Shown here piece after piece: positions 10,584 through 20,936 of a stretch of 64,000 bases of DNA (position 1 is its first letter; every line of letters begins with the position of its first letter). The stretch lies in contig NC_023062.1 in NCBI RefSeq assembly GCF_000508245.1, forward strand, positions 124,001 to 188,000, given 5' to 3'. A program made the position numbers and the translations under genes. The stretch is from Mycoplasma ovis str. Michigan. Lineage in GTDB: Bacteria > Bacillota_I > Bacilli_A > Mycoplasmatales > Mycoplasmoidaceae. Below the pieces are notes generated by a model. The model searched no databases, was not told the DNA's origin, and worked only from the letters and a program-made list of their open reading frames with translations.

Positions 10584-11744
10584 ATGTATAAATTATCAAG
10601 AAGTGCAGAGACAGTAGGAAAGGGACATCCTGACAAAATAGCTGATCTAATTGCAGACAGTATTTTAGATGCTTTAATTGATCAATTAGGAATTCAAGAA
10701 ACAAGACTATCTGCAGAGGTATTAGTAAGTAATAAAAAAGTTCTAATAGCTGGAGAGGGGAGCTCTAATCCTGATGTAATTTTTGAGGATTTAGCCAAAA
10801 AGATACTTTATTTATCTGGTTATGAACCAGATAAATTTGAGATTCTTTTGGATTACAAGAAGCAATCTGAAGAACTTTCTATATTAACTAATAAATGTAG
10901 TTTTAGCAATGATCAGGGAATAGTTTTTGGATTCGCTTCAAAAGATTCCGAAGAATTAATTCCATTAGAACAATTATTGGTCAAGAAATTAGCTCTAAAA
11001 ACTCTTCAATTAATAGAAAATGGAATTTTATGGTGAGCTAAGGAAGACTTCAAAACACTTGTTCACTTAGATATGACTTATAACGATTGACATAAGCTTC
11101 AGGAATCAAAACTTATTGCCTTAGTTTTTTCAATTCAACATGTTGAGTTGGTGAAGAAAGATCAAATTGAATCAGATTTAAAGTTAAAAGTTATCTTTCC
11201 AACACTAGAAGAATTAAATATTTCTTTTGATGCTCAAACTTCATGATTAATTAATTCTTCAGGAAGCTTCTTAGTTGGAGGATTAGAGGCTGACAGCGGA
11301 TTAACTAATAGAAAACAAATTTCAGACTCTTTTGGCCCAGCCGCTCACCACGGCGGAGGAGGACTTAGTGGAAAAGATTTAACAAAAATAGACAGATTGG
11401 GAGCATATTATGCTCGTTGAATAGCTAAGAATATTGTTGCAACTGGCTTAGCACAAGAATTAGAATTAAAGATTGTTTATGCAATTGGACAATTGGAAGC
11501 CATTTCTTATACAATCACTCATTCTAAGGGAATTAAATTTGATCCTCAAAAAATAACTGACTTAATTCATTCTTGTTTCCCGACTAAGGTGAAAGAAATA
11601 TTTGATCTCTTCACTTCTTCACAATTTTCTTTTGCGGATTTAGCTCAAAATTCTCATTTTGGTTTAAATCCAGAATTACCTTGGGAGAAGTTAGATAGAA
11701 TGCAAGAAATTAGTGACTGAACAAAAAAATTCTTAAAGAACTAG
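10584..11744 (+). CDS. metK: S-adenosylmethionine synthetase
   Basis: The 386-residue protein makes SAM from ATP and methionine in the cytoplasm. ATG 10584 gives the family N-terminus ([15 protein letters not shown]), and the signatures [24 protein letters not shown] and [15 protein letters not shown] follow. Several UGA codons encode Trp. The gene follows tsaD by 2 bp and overlaps the probable ATT start of pheS by 16 bp, suggesting one transcript. The [10 protein letters not shown] motif departs slightly from the usual GGP.ADAGLT, but the ATP- and phosphate-binding Gly-rich loop is intact. Confidence 0.93.
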
Positions 11745-12811
11745 AGAGGTTAATTAAAGAGTCTTCCTCGAGAGAGGAATTAGACTCTGTATTTAAAAAT
11801 TGAAGAGCAAAATATACTGATCCGATCAGGGAAAGAATTAAGAAAACTAGTTCTGCAGAAGGTAAGAAAAATCTAGGAATTCAATTAAAAGGTTTAATTA
11901 AAAAATCTCAACAATTGTATGAATCTAAAAAATTAAGTTTCTCCAGCTGAAATATACCTTTTCAAGAGGCAAGAGAAATAAATGAAGAGAGTATAGATAA
12001 ATTCTCAAAACCTAATTATTCTTCAGAGAATTTACTTTCAAATATGTTCGAGAAAGTTTATCAATTTCTTGATAAAAATAACTTTTATTTTTATGAAGAA
12101 AGTGAAATAGTCAAAGTGAAGGAAAATTTTGATCTTCTATTAATTCCTGAGTCGCACCCTGCGAGAGCAGAAAGTGATAGTTATTTTCTCTCAAATGCTG
12201 ATCCAAAGAAATCAGCAATTTTCTCTAAACTTAAGTTTTTAAAGAGTAGTTCTGGACCATTAATGCTCAGAACTCATACAACTACCAGCACACTTAAGCT
12301 CCTGAAAAAATATAAGGGAAAAAAATTCTTAGGAGCTTCTATGGGTAATGTTTATAGAAAGGAGGACAATGATTCTACTCATTTGTCCCAATTTAATCAG
12401 TTAGATTTGATTTGAGTGGATAGTCAATTAGATCTCTCTAACTTAAGAGAATTAATAGAAAATCTATTAATTTCTCTGTTATTTGAAAAAAATGCAAATT
12501 TAAAGATTAAGAATCATTACAGGCTAAGACCTTCTTATTTCCCGTTCACTTCCCCCTCTTATGAAGTAGATTTAGAGTGTAATTGTCAAAAATCTAAAGA
12601 TTGCTGTTTATGCAAGGGAACAGGGTGAATAGAATTGTTAGGATGTGGCTTTTTAAGACAAGAAATCTTAGAGAAAACACATTCTAGTTATGTAGCCATA
12701 GCTTTGGGAATGGGTATAGAAAGACTAACAATTTTAAAGTATGGGATCCAAGATGTTAGAGATCTTTATAGAAATAATTTCTCTAGTGTGGTAAATACAG
12801 TTGCAACCTAG
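11729..12811 (+). CDS. pheS: Phenylalanyl-tRNA synthetase alpha subunit
   Basis: The product is the 360-residue class II catalytic subunit that charges tRNA-Phe with PheT. Motif 2-like [10 protein letters not shown] and [19 protein letters not shown], and motif 3-like [15 protein letters not shown], are present. The N-terminal coiled-coil is shortened. The frame opens after TAG 11711, and the first good codon is ATT 11729, inside the end of metK; a downstream start cannot be excluded. A Cys cluster ([17 protein letters not shown]), an apparent zinc-knuckle-like insert at about residues 283-299, replaces part of the usual loop. pheT follows after 3 bp. Confidence 0.9.
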
Positions 12812-12814
12812 TTC

Positions 12815-14449
12815 TTGTTATTATCTGACAGCTTATTACATTTCTTCCTTCCTGATTTAACAACAAAGTCCTTAGGGAATTTAGAGTCTTATTTAACTAG
12901 TATTCAACTAGAAATAGTTGAATACTGAGATCCTATAGTAAAAACTCCTCATCCATTAAAGATACTTAGTGTCTCTTTAGCTGATAGCCAGAGATATAGG
13001 TATGAGTTATTGAGTTTAAAGACAGGTAATACTTTTTTTGCTTACTCCAATTTACCTCAACTAGATATAGATAAAGTTGTGTTTGTTTCCAAAAAAACCA
13101 TACCAAATAAATCTGTCATTAAAGATAGTGAGTTTTTATCTTTTTCAGATATTTTTAAAGATCAAAGCTTAGATGCTAAATCCCCTAAGCCCAAGGCAAT
13201 TCCCTTAATTATAGATTCCAGAGATTTTGTTTTTGAAGAGTTGCTAAAGTTTAATTTCTTTTTTCCAACTAGAATTTACAGACTAAAGCAAATATATAAA
13301 TACTTTGATTTTTCTACTATCTGGGTAGTAGCGCAAGAGTTATCTTTACCAGCAAATTTAGCTCCAAAAAAATTTGAGAATGTACAGCCAGAAGATTTAT
13401 TTCCAAGTAACTCTACTGGAAATTTATTGATGTCTATCTTTCTTAGGTGTCTAAATGAAACATCAGTGAACAGTTACAAAGAAAAATTGAACTTCTTAGT
13501 AACTCACCTATTCGGAGATTATGTGAACTTGATTTTCCCGCAACTAGAAAATAAATTTCATAGCCCAAAATTGACTTCTCAAATTAAGTTAAAGAAGTTA
13601 TTACCTATTTTTTCAGAGTTGAGAGAAAATTGAGAAGAAAAAGTAGTTCAGAGATTGTCAAAAACCCACTTTTCTCTTAGATCAACAGGTTTTGGAGTAA
13701 AAAAGAAAGATGAATGAGAAGTCTGTTGACCCCCTTGATATTTGAAAAACAATCTTCCTACTATTTCTGAATTGTTAATCAAGTTAATTCCCTCCGATCA
13801 ATCCTCAAAATTATTAGATTTAAGCAATCCGACATTTACTTTAAGTGAATTCAACCCAATTGAATTGGCAACAGAAACAAGACAATCCATAAGACTTTTA
13901 ACTCAAATAAGACTTTATTTGAGAAATCAAGGATTTGTTGAATGCAATTCTGTGAAATTCAATAAAAAAGATAAAAACTTTAAATCTCCTTCTATAGTTC
14001 TGACTAGCAACACAAAAGCTAGCTTAAGAGATAATTTGCATATCTCTTTAACTCAAGTATTGATTGAAAATTTCAATCAATCTAATAATTTATATCCAAT
14101 ATTTGAACTTTCTTATTGCCCTTGGTTAAATATTTGGAAATTAGGATTAGCTATAGTTAATAATTTTTCAAAAACTAAAGAAGAAAAGTTTAATTTCTAT
14201 AATCTTTCTTTGTTGAAAAAATTGGTTATTGATCTTTCTAATCAAGTATTTAATAGAAAGATAGAATTTGAAGAGATTCCTCTTGAACATAGATACTTAC
14301 CAAACTGAAAAGCTTCTAGAATCTATAAATTAGTTAGTACTGAAAATAGTAAAGAGTTAGATTTAGGAGATCTTTTAGTATTTAGGGAAGAACAGTTAGA
14401 AATAAGAAAAAAGGAATTAATTTCTATAAACTTAAATATCCTGCACTAA
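12815..14449 (+). CDS. pheT: Phenylalanyl-tRNA synthetase beta subunit, short form
   Basis: The gene starts at TTG 12815, 3 bp after pheS, and gives 544 residues against roughly 800 in most bacteria. Remnants of the tRNA-binding B2 region (TPHPLKILSVSL), the B3/B4 region and the B6/B7 catalytic-like core are recognisable (TETRQSIRLLTQIRLYLRNQGF; LRDNLHISLTQVLIENF). The protein ends soon after this core, so the C-terminal ferredoxin-fold anticodon-binding domain seems absent. Sequence divergence is strong, and the identity rests mainly on position after pheS and these segments. Confidence 0.8.
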
Positions 14450-14499
14450 TACTAAAATATAAGGTTTAGAATTTATGAATTTGCTACATCTTTTCAAAT

Positions 14500-15267
14500 A
14501 TGCCGATTAACAAGGAACTATTAGAGTTATCTATTCAAGAATGTTACTCAAATTTCTTAGATTATCTCAGATTAGTTAATAATTTCATAAAGAATTCTCT
14601 TTCTTTCTGAGAAGGAGAATTAGATTGAAAAGATATAGAAAAAGTAGAAACTGAATCTAATAATCACTATTGTAAAAATTTATTAAACATAGAGTGGCAG
14701 TGTACTAAGAATACACCCTCCAATACAAAGCTAAGGTTCTTCTTAGCTTTATTGCTTTCTATGAAAGATTTAGAGAGATGTTGTGATTATCTCTACTCCA
14801 TTTCAAAAATAGCACTTAAAGATAAAGAAAAAAAGCTAAAGTCCATTATTTTGAATTCTGAACTTTGGCAACTTACACTAGATTATTTTCAAAATATTTA
14901 CTTTGTATTTAGAGATGCTTCTGGAAAAATAGATCAAAAAATATTTCAACAAATTCTAGATAAAAAATCTGAGCTACATGCTAGATTATCTACTCTTGCT
15001 AGAAAATTAAATGGAGAGTTGCTCTCAATTTGAGGCCATAACGTACTTCAAAAAATAAAACAAGAAGATATAAGTGAATTAGCTCAGTTAGAGCTAATAG
15101 AACAACTCTTATATCTTTCTAAGTTGTTGCAACACATGATAGTTAAAATAGACAGATTTTTGGATCATACATTTAATATAGTAGAAAACTTTTACTATAT
15201 TAAAAATCAAGAAATACAACTAAATTACAATTACTCTCTTTTTGATGAAAGGGGAATTCTAGAGTAA
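14500..15267 (+). CDS. phoU: PhoU-like phosphate transport regulator
   Basis: The 255-residue helical protein starts at ATG 14500. The segment MKDLERCCDYLYSISKIAL resembles the PhoU helix motif (D-IER-GDY-xNIAE), and a second repeat is suggested near LIEQLLYLSKLLQHMIVKIDRFL. PhoU proteins modulate the Pst phosphate transporter and phosphate signalling. A PstS-like protein lies far away at 47168-48118 and no pstCAB genes are in the window. UGA=Trp occurs twice in FWEGELDWKD. It lies downstream of pheT with a 50-bp gap. Confidence 0.65.
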
Positions 15268-15276
15268 AAAACTTAA

Positions 15277-15735
15277 CTGAAATATAACAGAGATTATTTA
15301 GGGACTAAATTAAAGGCTCCCTTTGCGGTTGCCTTTAAACCAACAAATGTTCCTATTTCTATTCAATCCAATAGAAGAGCACAATCATCTTTTATAAAAA
15401 TTAATTTTTATAAAACTCAACTACTCAACAGATTTAACGATTTAGTCTTGAGCTTAGTTGAGAAATATAAAAGTCTCTTTTGAATGACTGAAGAGATACA
15501 CAAACAAATACTTTATTTCATTGAAGAACCCGAGGATACTGATCCAAAAACTCTAGTAGGTTACAAAAGAAAGGAATATAAAAGGTATCAACAATTCTTA
15601 ACTAAAAAACAGAAACCTGCAAAAGTACTTAAGTCACCCTTTATTCCTGAATCTCTTCTTGCTAAAAGAAGTATTTTCAATTATCAAGAAATTATTGATT
15701 ATTTCAAGAATTTACATTCTTCAGAAAGTCAATAA
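15277..15735 (+). CDS. Hypothetical protein
   Basis: The frame opens after TAA 15274 and runs to TAA 15733-15735. CTG 15277 is the earliest permitted start and gives 152 residues; ATG 15484 would give 83. The product is basic and soluble-looking (KLKAPFAVAFKPTNVPIS, then GYKRKEYKRYQQFL) with no membrane segment. I do not recognise it. It sits between phoU and an ABC ATPase gene, 9 bp after phoU and 11 bp before the ATPase, consistent with co-transcription. Confidence 0.5.
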
Positions 15736-15746
15736 AAATGGTTTAG

Positions 15747-16694
15747 TTGATTCAGTTAACTCAATTATTTTCCAAATATTTGGGTTGTTGTGGAAGTTCT
15801 GATTGCCAGTGCAAACGGTGAGACAAACTTAAAAAATTAGATTATGAAAGTTGAGTTAAGAGAGAGAAAAAGACTTTTAAACAACTTAGAAAGAAACATT
15901 CAAAATGATGTTTCAATAGAGTTGTTAAGCTAAATAAAGTTCATCATGGATCGATAGTCAGTCAAAATAGACCAGGTTATGCAATTGAGTGCAGAAATTT
16001 AGAAAAGTGATACGTTAATAAAAAGACAGGAGAATATATTAAGGTACTCAAGAATCTAAATCTAAGTATTAAATATGGAGAATTAGTAGTTATTCTCGGG
16101 GAATCTGGTTCTGGAAAGACTACTTTATTAAATATTCTTTCAGGAATGGAAAGAGCTTCTAATGGAGAGTCAGTAGTATTTTCCCATTCCTTAATTGCAA
16201 TGAATCAACAACAAATGACTCTCTTCAGAGCAAAATATCTTTCCATTATCTTTCAAAATTATGCTTTAATACCTGAATTAACTGTCAGGGAAAATATACA
16301 AATTGGACAGAGAATCCAAACTAATGTAAGAAAAAGATTAGACATTGACCAAATAGCAGAACTCTTGAAGATTACTCCCCAACTTTCAAAAGTCCCCAAA
16401 GCTTTATCTGGTGGGCAACAACAAAGAGTTTCTATTGCTAGAGCACTAGCAAAGAATCCACAATTAATTTTTGCCGATGAGCCGACAGGAGCTGTTGATG
16501 CAGATACTTGTCAGGAAATCTTGAATATTTTTGTAGACATCAACAAGAGATTTGGAACAACTATTCTTCTGATTACTCACAATAGATTAATTGCAAAAAT
16601 AGCCAATAAGGTGATACATATAGACAGAGGTATGATAGTTTCAACAGTCTCTCAGATTCCATTACACCCTAATCAGATAGACTGACATAATTAA
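15747..16694 (+). CDS. ABC transporter ATP-binding protein (MacB/LolD type)
   Basis: The 315-residue protein has TTG 15747 as the first start after TAG. Walker A GESGSGKTT (about residue 118), Q-loop [12 protein letters not shown], signature [15 protein letters not shown] and Walker B LIFADEPTGAVD match the exporter family that moves lipoproteins or peptides. The first 90 residues are an unusual basic extension with a cysteine cluster (CCGSSDCQCKRW). The TAATG junction with the next gene, which has the same type of ATPase plus membrane segments, suggests that the two form one transporter. The substrate is unknown. Confidence 0.85.
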
Positions 16695-18487
16695 TGTTTT
16701 TTCAAGCCTCTAATCAGTTATTTGGAAGAAAAACATTTGAAAATAAAAAATCCAGATTAATTAAGGAAGTTAAAGTTCCAAATCAACAGGCTTTAGTTGA
16801 TTCTTTAAAGCAATTTGAGATAAAGAGAGCAAAATTTAGAAACGACTTCCCCTTAAGATATTGAATCTCTAATTACAACTTTCTAATTAATGTTTTCTTT
16901 TGATTGTTTTTTATTTGAGCTTTTTGAGTATTGTGTTCTATGTATTTTCCAACTAGCTCAGTTCCAATAGTTCACCCATATCACTTCACTATTCTTTTTG
17001 AGACAGCTTTCACCTATATTTTTCGAAGACATAATTTAGAGTCACTATCCAATTCTTATCAATTACAGCCACCTAATTGGCATAATGATGCCTATTACTT
17101 CGTAACTTTAGGTGTTGGACTATTAGTAATAGGAATTTATCTCTTATTTATTCTTAAGGATTTTTTTGTGGAAATTGACAGTATTCTTTCAAAAAACAGA
17201 ATAGGAATACTAATGTCCAAAAATAAGAGATTTATGCAAAGAACTTACAAGACTCTTTTTGTTCAATTGATAAATATTGCTTGAACTTCTTTTGCCTCAG
17301 TAATGATCTTTGGTAAAGGTTTTTTTGGAGACAAAATAGGTGATGTAGGGGCTTACTCGCTTTTGTTTGGTTATAGTACCCAAAGTAAAGAAGGAAAAAC
17401 TGAAAGCTTACCATTTACCCCTCAGGGACATGTTACTTTTTGATTCAATCTCTTCTCCTTTGTAATTTCTATCTGAATGTATAGAAGATATCTAAAAGAA
17501 TTTTTTGCAGGAAATCCTTTTATTCTTCCATTCTTTAGAAATATCTTTATGCAACTGCAAACTTCATTTAAATCCTCTAGACCCGTGAAGCAAAAGCTTC
17601 AAAAGAAGAGAACTAAGTCAATGAAGTTATCTAAACAAGAATTAGAGAGATTAGAAAGAGAGATTGATAATCTTCCCTTCATTCACTTAAAGGATGTAAA
17701 TAAGAAGTTTGGAAGTTTCCATGCCCTTAAGGACATAAACCTAAATATTAATAAGGGAGAGTTTATCTCTATCCTAGGCCCATCAGGCTCAGGAAAGACT
17801 ACTCTTATTAACTTATTAGCTGGAATTGATATTCCAACTTCAGGCTCAATGATTATAGATAAGTGCAATACCTCTACCTTCTCTGACAAAGAATTGACAG
17901 CTTTTAGAAGAGAGAGAATTGGATATATCTTTCAAAATTATGCCTTGATTCCCCACTTAACAGCTAGGGGAAATATAGAACTTTCTGTAGCTTTAAGAGA
18001 AAAAATGAAAAGCTTTAGAGAGTCCTTTATCTCTTTCTGTAAAACTCTAAAAAACCTTAGATCGCAGGGATTAAATTACTTAAACATAGCCAAAGAAGCC
18101 ATTAAAGGTATTTTCTTGGCCCCGGAAAGCAATGACATTACTTATCTGCTAAACATCTTTAATTTGCTCTCGCATGAAAATAAATACCCTAATCAATTGT
18201 CAGGGGGACAACAACAAAGAGTTTCTATTGCCAGATCTCTAATCAAAAGACCTAAAATTCTGTTTGCCGATGAGGCAACAGGGGCTCTAGACTACGCAAC
18301 AGCCAAAATTATTCTTCAATTTTTCAAGTTAATTAATAAATATGCTAAGACTACTATCATTATGATTACTCACAACCCAGCTATAGCAACTATTACTGAT
18401 AGAGTAATAAGAATTGATTCCGGAAGAATTGTTGAAGACTATAGAAATCCTAATCCAGCCTCTATAGATAGTTTGACTAATCTTTAA
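16694..18487 (+). CDS. ABC transporter: membrane segments fused to MacB/LolD-type ATPase
   Basis: ATG 16694 overlaps the upstream stop (TAATG). The first 280 or so of 597 residues contain about four hydrophobic segments ([34 protein letters not shown]; one near [21 protein letters not shown]). After them comes an ATPase domain with [36 protein letters not shown] and [12 protein letters not shown]. An insert of about 65 residues separates Q-loop and signature. UGA=Trp occurs only in the membrane half. With the upstream ATPase it probably makes an exporter. The fused order (membrane then ATPase) resembles exporters, but the ATPase is of LolD class. Confidence 0.8.
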
Positions 18488-19411
18488 AAGTAATTGATTG
18501 TTCCAATACTTTTAATATTTCTTTGGCAATAGCATAAATTACGGGTACAGCCACAGAGTTGCCAAATTGTTTATAGGCTTGAGTATCGCTCACAGGAATT
18601 ACAAATTCATCAGCAAAACATTGTAACCTTGCAGCCTCTCTAGGAGTTAATCTCCTAGGGTTCTTTTTGTCTTGTTTAATTAGTATTTCACTCCCATCTT
18701 TGTAGTATCTTGCAGAAATAGTATTAGTGTATTCACTATTTTGGTCAAATAAGGAAAAACCAAATCCTTTTCCTTCTTCGATGACCTTCTCAAAGTTGAG
18801 TTGAAATGGTATATTTACCATCAACTTCTTTTTCTAGGATATTCCCAACTTTTGTTTTTGAGAAAAGTGGACTTGGTTCCTTAAAAGAAGAATAGTTAGG
18901 GACTAAGGACACATTAAATCCAACAATATATATTCTTTTTCTATTTTGTGGTACTCCAAAATCTTTGGAGTTTAGTACAAATATGTAAGTTTTGTAATTT
19001 AAATTCTCCAGCTTGTCAATAATAGTTTTTTAAGGTCTGACCATTATTGTGAGTTTTTAGATTTTTAACATTTTCTAGTAAAAAAGCCCTAGGTTTTTTA
19101 TCTTTGAGTATTCTTACAATTTCAAAGAAGATAGAACCTCTTTGATCTTTGAATCCTAGTTTCTTGCCAGCTTGACTAAAAGCTTGGCAGGGAAAACCTG
19201 CAACTAATATGTCATGAGTTGGAATTTCATCAGAGCTTATCTTCTGAATATCTCCAAAAGCTTCTTCCCCGAAATTCGCAAGATAAGTTTTTTGAGCGAA
19301 TTTATCTATTTCACTACTAAATACTGTTTGACATTTGTTGGTCAGGTGAAATCCTAACCTAGTTCCTCCTATTCCCGCAAATAAGTCAATAATTTTGTAT
19401 TTAGCACTTAA
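18477..19411 (-). pseudogene. DNA cytosine-C5 methyltransferase, frameshifted
   Basis: All main motifs can be read but in three frames: I (IIDLFAGIGGTRLGFH), IV (GFPCQAFSQAG), VI (LLENVKNL), VIII (QNRKRIYIVGF), then [13 protein letters not shown] and, at the C-terminus, TPREAARLQ and [10 protein letters not shown]. Slips lie at the T6 run 19026-19031 (one base fewer restores the frame) and near 18765-18785, between WEGHRRRK and GFGFSLF. The start is uncertain; TTA 19411 lies just before motif I and the frame opens near 19495. The stop at 18477-18479 overlaps the convergent ABC gene by 11 bp. It would methylate cytosine if repaired; a link to the NgoFVII-type genes is inference. Confidence 0.75.
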
Positions 19412-19595
19412 GTTATTTGGTAAAGGGACAAAACCAAATGGTTCCTTTCCTTCTTTTTTATTATTTGTTGGAGTTAGAAGAACCAGAAAAACAAGGAATT
19501 ATAGAGGCAAATGGAATTTAACAAACAACAGACTTAGTCAAATAATTTGTATTAGTTTTATAAAGAAATTTCTTTTTCTAAATTAAGTTACAAAA

Positions 19596-19672
19596 TGGTG
19601 GAGACTATGGGGCTCGAACCCACGACCTTCTGAGTGCAAATCAGATGCTCTACCAGACTGAGCTAAATCCCC
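19596..19672 (-). tRNA. tRNA-Ala (UGC)
   Basis: A minus-strand 77-nt cloverleaf includes an encoded CCA. The anticodon stem TCTGA/TCAGA encloses loop TTTGCAC (anticodon TGC), and the acceptor starts GGGGATT. It is 5 bp from tRNA-Ile, probably one transcript. Confidence 0.93.
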
Positions 19673-19677
19673 CTCTA

Positions 19678-19753
19678 TGGTGGAAGCAGATGGGATCGCA
19701 CCATCGACCTCTCCCTTATCAGGGGAGTGTTCTGACTACTGAACTATGCCTCC
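19678..19753 (-). tRNA. tRNA-Ile (GAU)
   Basis: A minus-strand 76-nt cloverleaf with encoded CCA. The anticodon stem CTCCC/GGGAG encloses loop CTGATAA (anticodon GAT), and the acceptor GGAGGCA pairs with TGCTTCC. Confidence 0.93.
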
Positions 19754-19795
19754 TGCCTTTTCTAAGTTAATATTATTTATCAACTTTCCTTTCTA

Positions 19796-20935
19796 TTAAT
19801 AATCATTAAATAAGAAGGAATCATTGTATTCCAGTCTAATCATAAATTGATAGTTGTATTGGTACTTCAGATTAGCTTCTCTGATAATAGAAGATACTCT
19901 CTTTTTTAGATCTTCTAAAAATTCTCAATTAAAAGTTTCTGGCTTTAAGTAAATCTTTATGATATGACCTCCAGCCAAAAATTCTAATTTGGATATTTCT
20001 GTTATTTGAGAAAGTAAAGAGTTAATCTTCTCATTTCTTTCTTGAGTTTTCTCTAGTTGAAGAGGCCTTGCGCCCAATCTACCTGCTGATAACTTATCCA
20101 TCGCTCTAGTAATAACCAGAAAAGGATTGTTTTCTGTGTATTCATAATTGTGATGTCCTTCAATAGTTTTCACTATGTAATCCTCCAAATTAAATTTTTT
20201 TGCTAGATTAACTCCATCAATAACATGATCAGAATATTGACCAGTAACTTTTCCAATATCGTGAAAGAAGGCAGCTCTTTTTGCCTTTAATGTATTTATT
20301 TTTATTTGAAATGCAAAGTTAGCGCTTAAAATGCTAACTTCTAGTAGATGTTCTAGTAAGTTTTGGTTATAAGAGTAAAAATATTTAGTTTTTCCCACTA
20401 AATAGGCTCATTCATCACTTAAACTTTCTCTATCATATTCCAAGAATTCGGTTAGTATTTGATACCCTAATTCTTTAGTCAAATTTTTTTGATTTTGGGC
20501 TATAGAGGAGTAATATTCCAACAGACTAGTCTCAGTAACAGATTCAGCTGTTAAATCTGGATTATTAATTAAAGCATGATAGAAGGCAGTGGTAAATTCC
20601 ATCTTTTCAAAGTCAAACTTGTATTTACTACCTTCTTTTTGAAGGTGTTCTATAAAAACAGTTAGATGATCTTTATTTTTAGACTCTTCCAACATAATCA
20701 TTTTGCTATTAGTTATTTTGTGAACCAACTGTGCAAGTGGACTTTGAATATTTAGTAGATCTTGTATTTTCTGTTTTTCTTGAGAAGAAAAAACAGTTAG
20801 ATTTAATTGAATTCTTTTTTTAGCAGGACTAAAGTGAACTGAATATTTATTGTCAATTTTTAAGTTGTAGACTGATTTGAGAATTAACTTCTCAAATAAG
20901 TATTGATCGAAGTTTTGGTTTTTTTCGGGATTCAG
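19796..20935 (-). CDS. RNase Y-like HD protein B (HD and C-terminal domains conserved, KH lost)
   Basis: The 379-residue protein starts at CTG 20935, 1 bp after its upstream paralogue. From about residue 180 it follows RNase Y: GKTKYFYSYNQNLLEHLLEVS, FFHDIGK, GHHNYE, then AMDKLSAGRLGARP and the C-terminal beta domain. All HD metal ligands (H...HD...D) seem present. The N-terminal 180 residues show no GxxG KH loop and no N-terminal membrane anchor. RNase Y starts mRNA decay in Firmicutes and mollicutes. Pairing with the KH-bearing neighbour at 20937-22082 is the notable feature. Confidence 0.75.
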
Positions 20936-20936
20936 T

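Noticed and set aside
10584-11744. Apparent frame breaks at UGA in metK, ileS, cysS and others
   Set aside because: UGA falls at Trp positions in conserved motifs and a tRNA-Trp(UCA) is present, so these are sense codons, not pseudogenes.
17683-17889. Minus-strand ORF with apparent Pro/Glu motifs
   Set aside because: It is the antisense shadow of the ABC Walker A region at 16694-18487.
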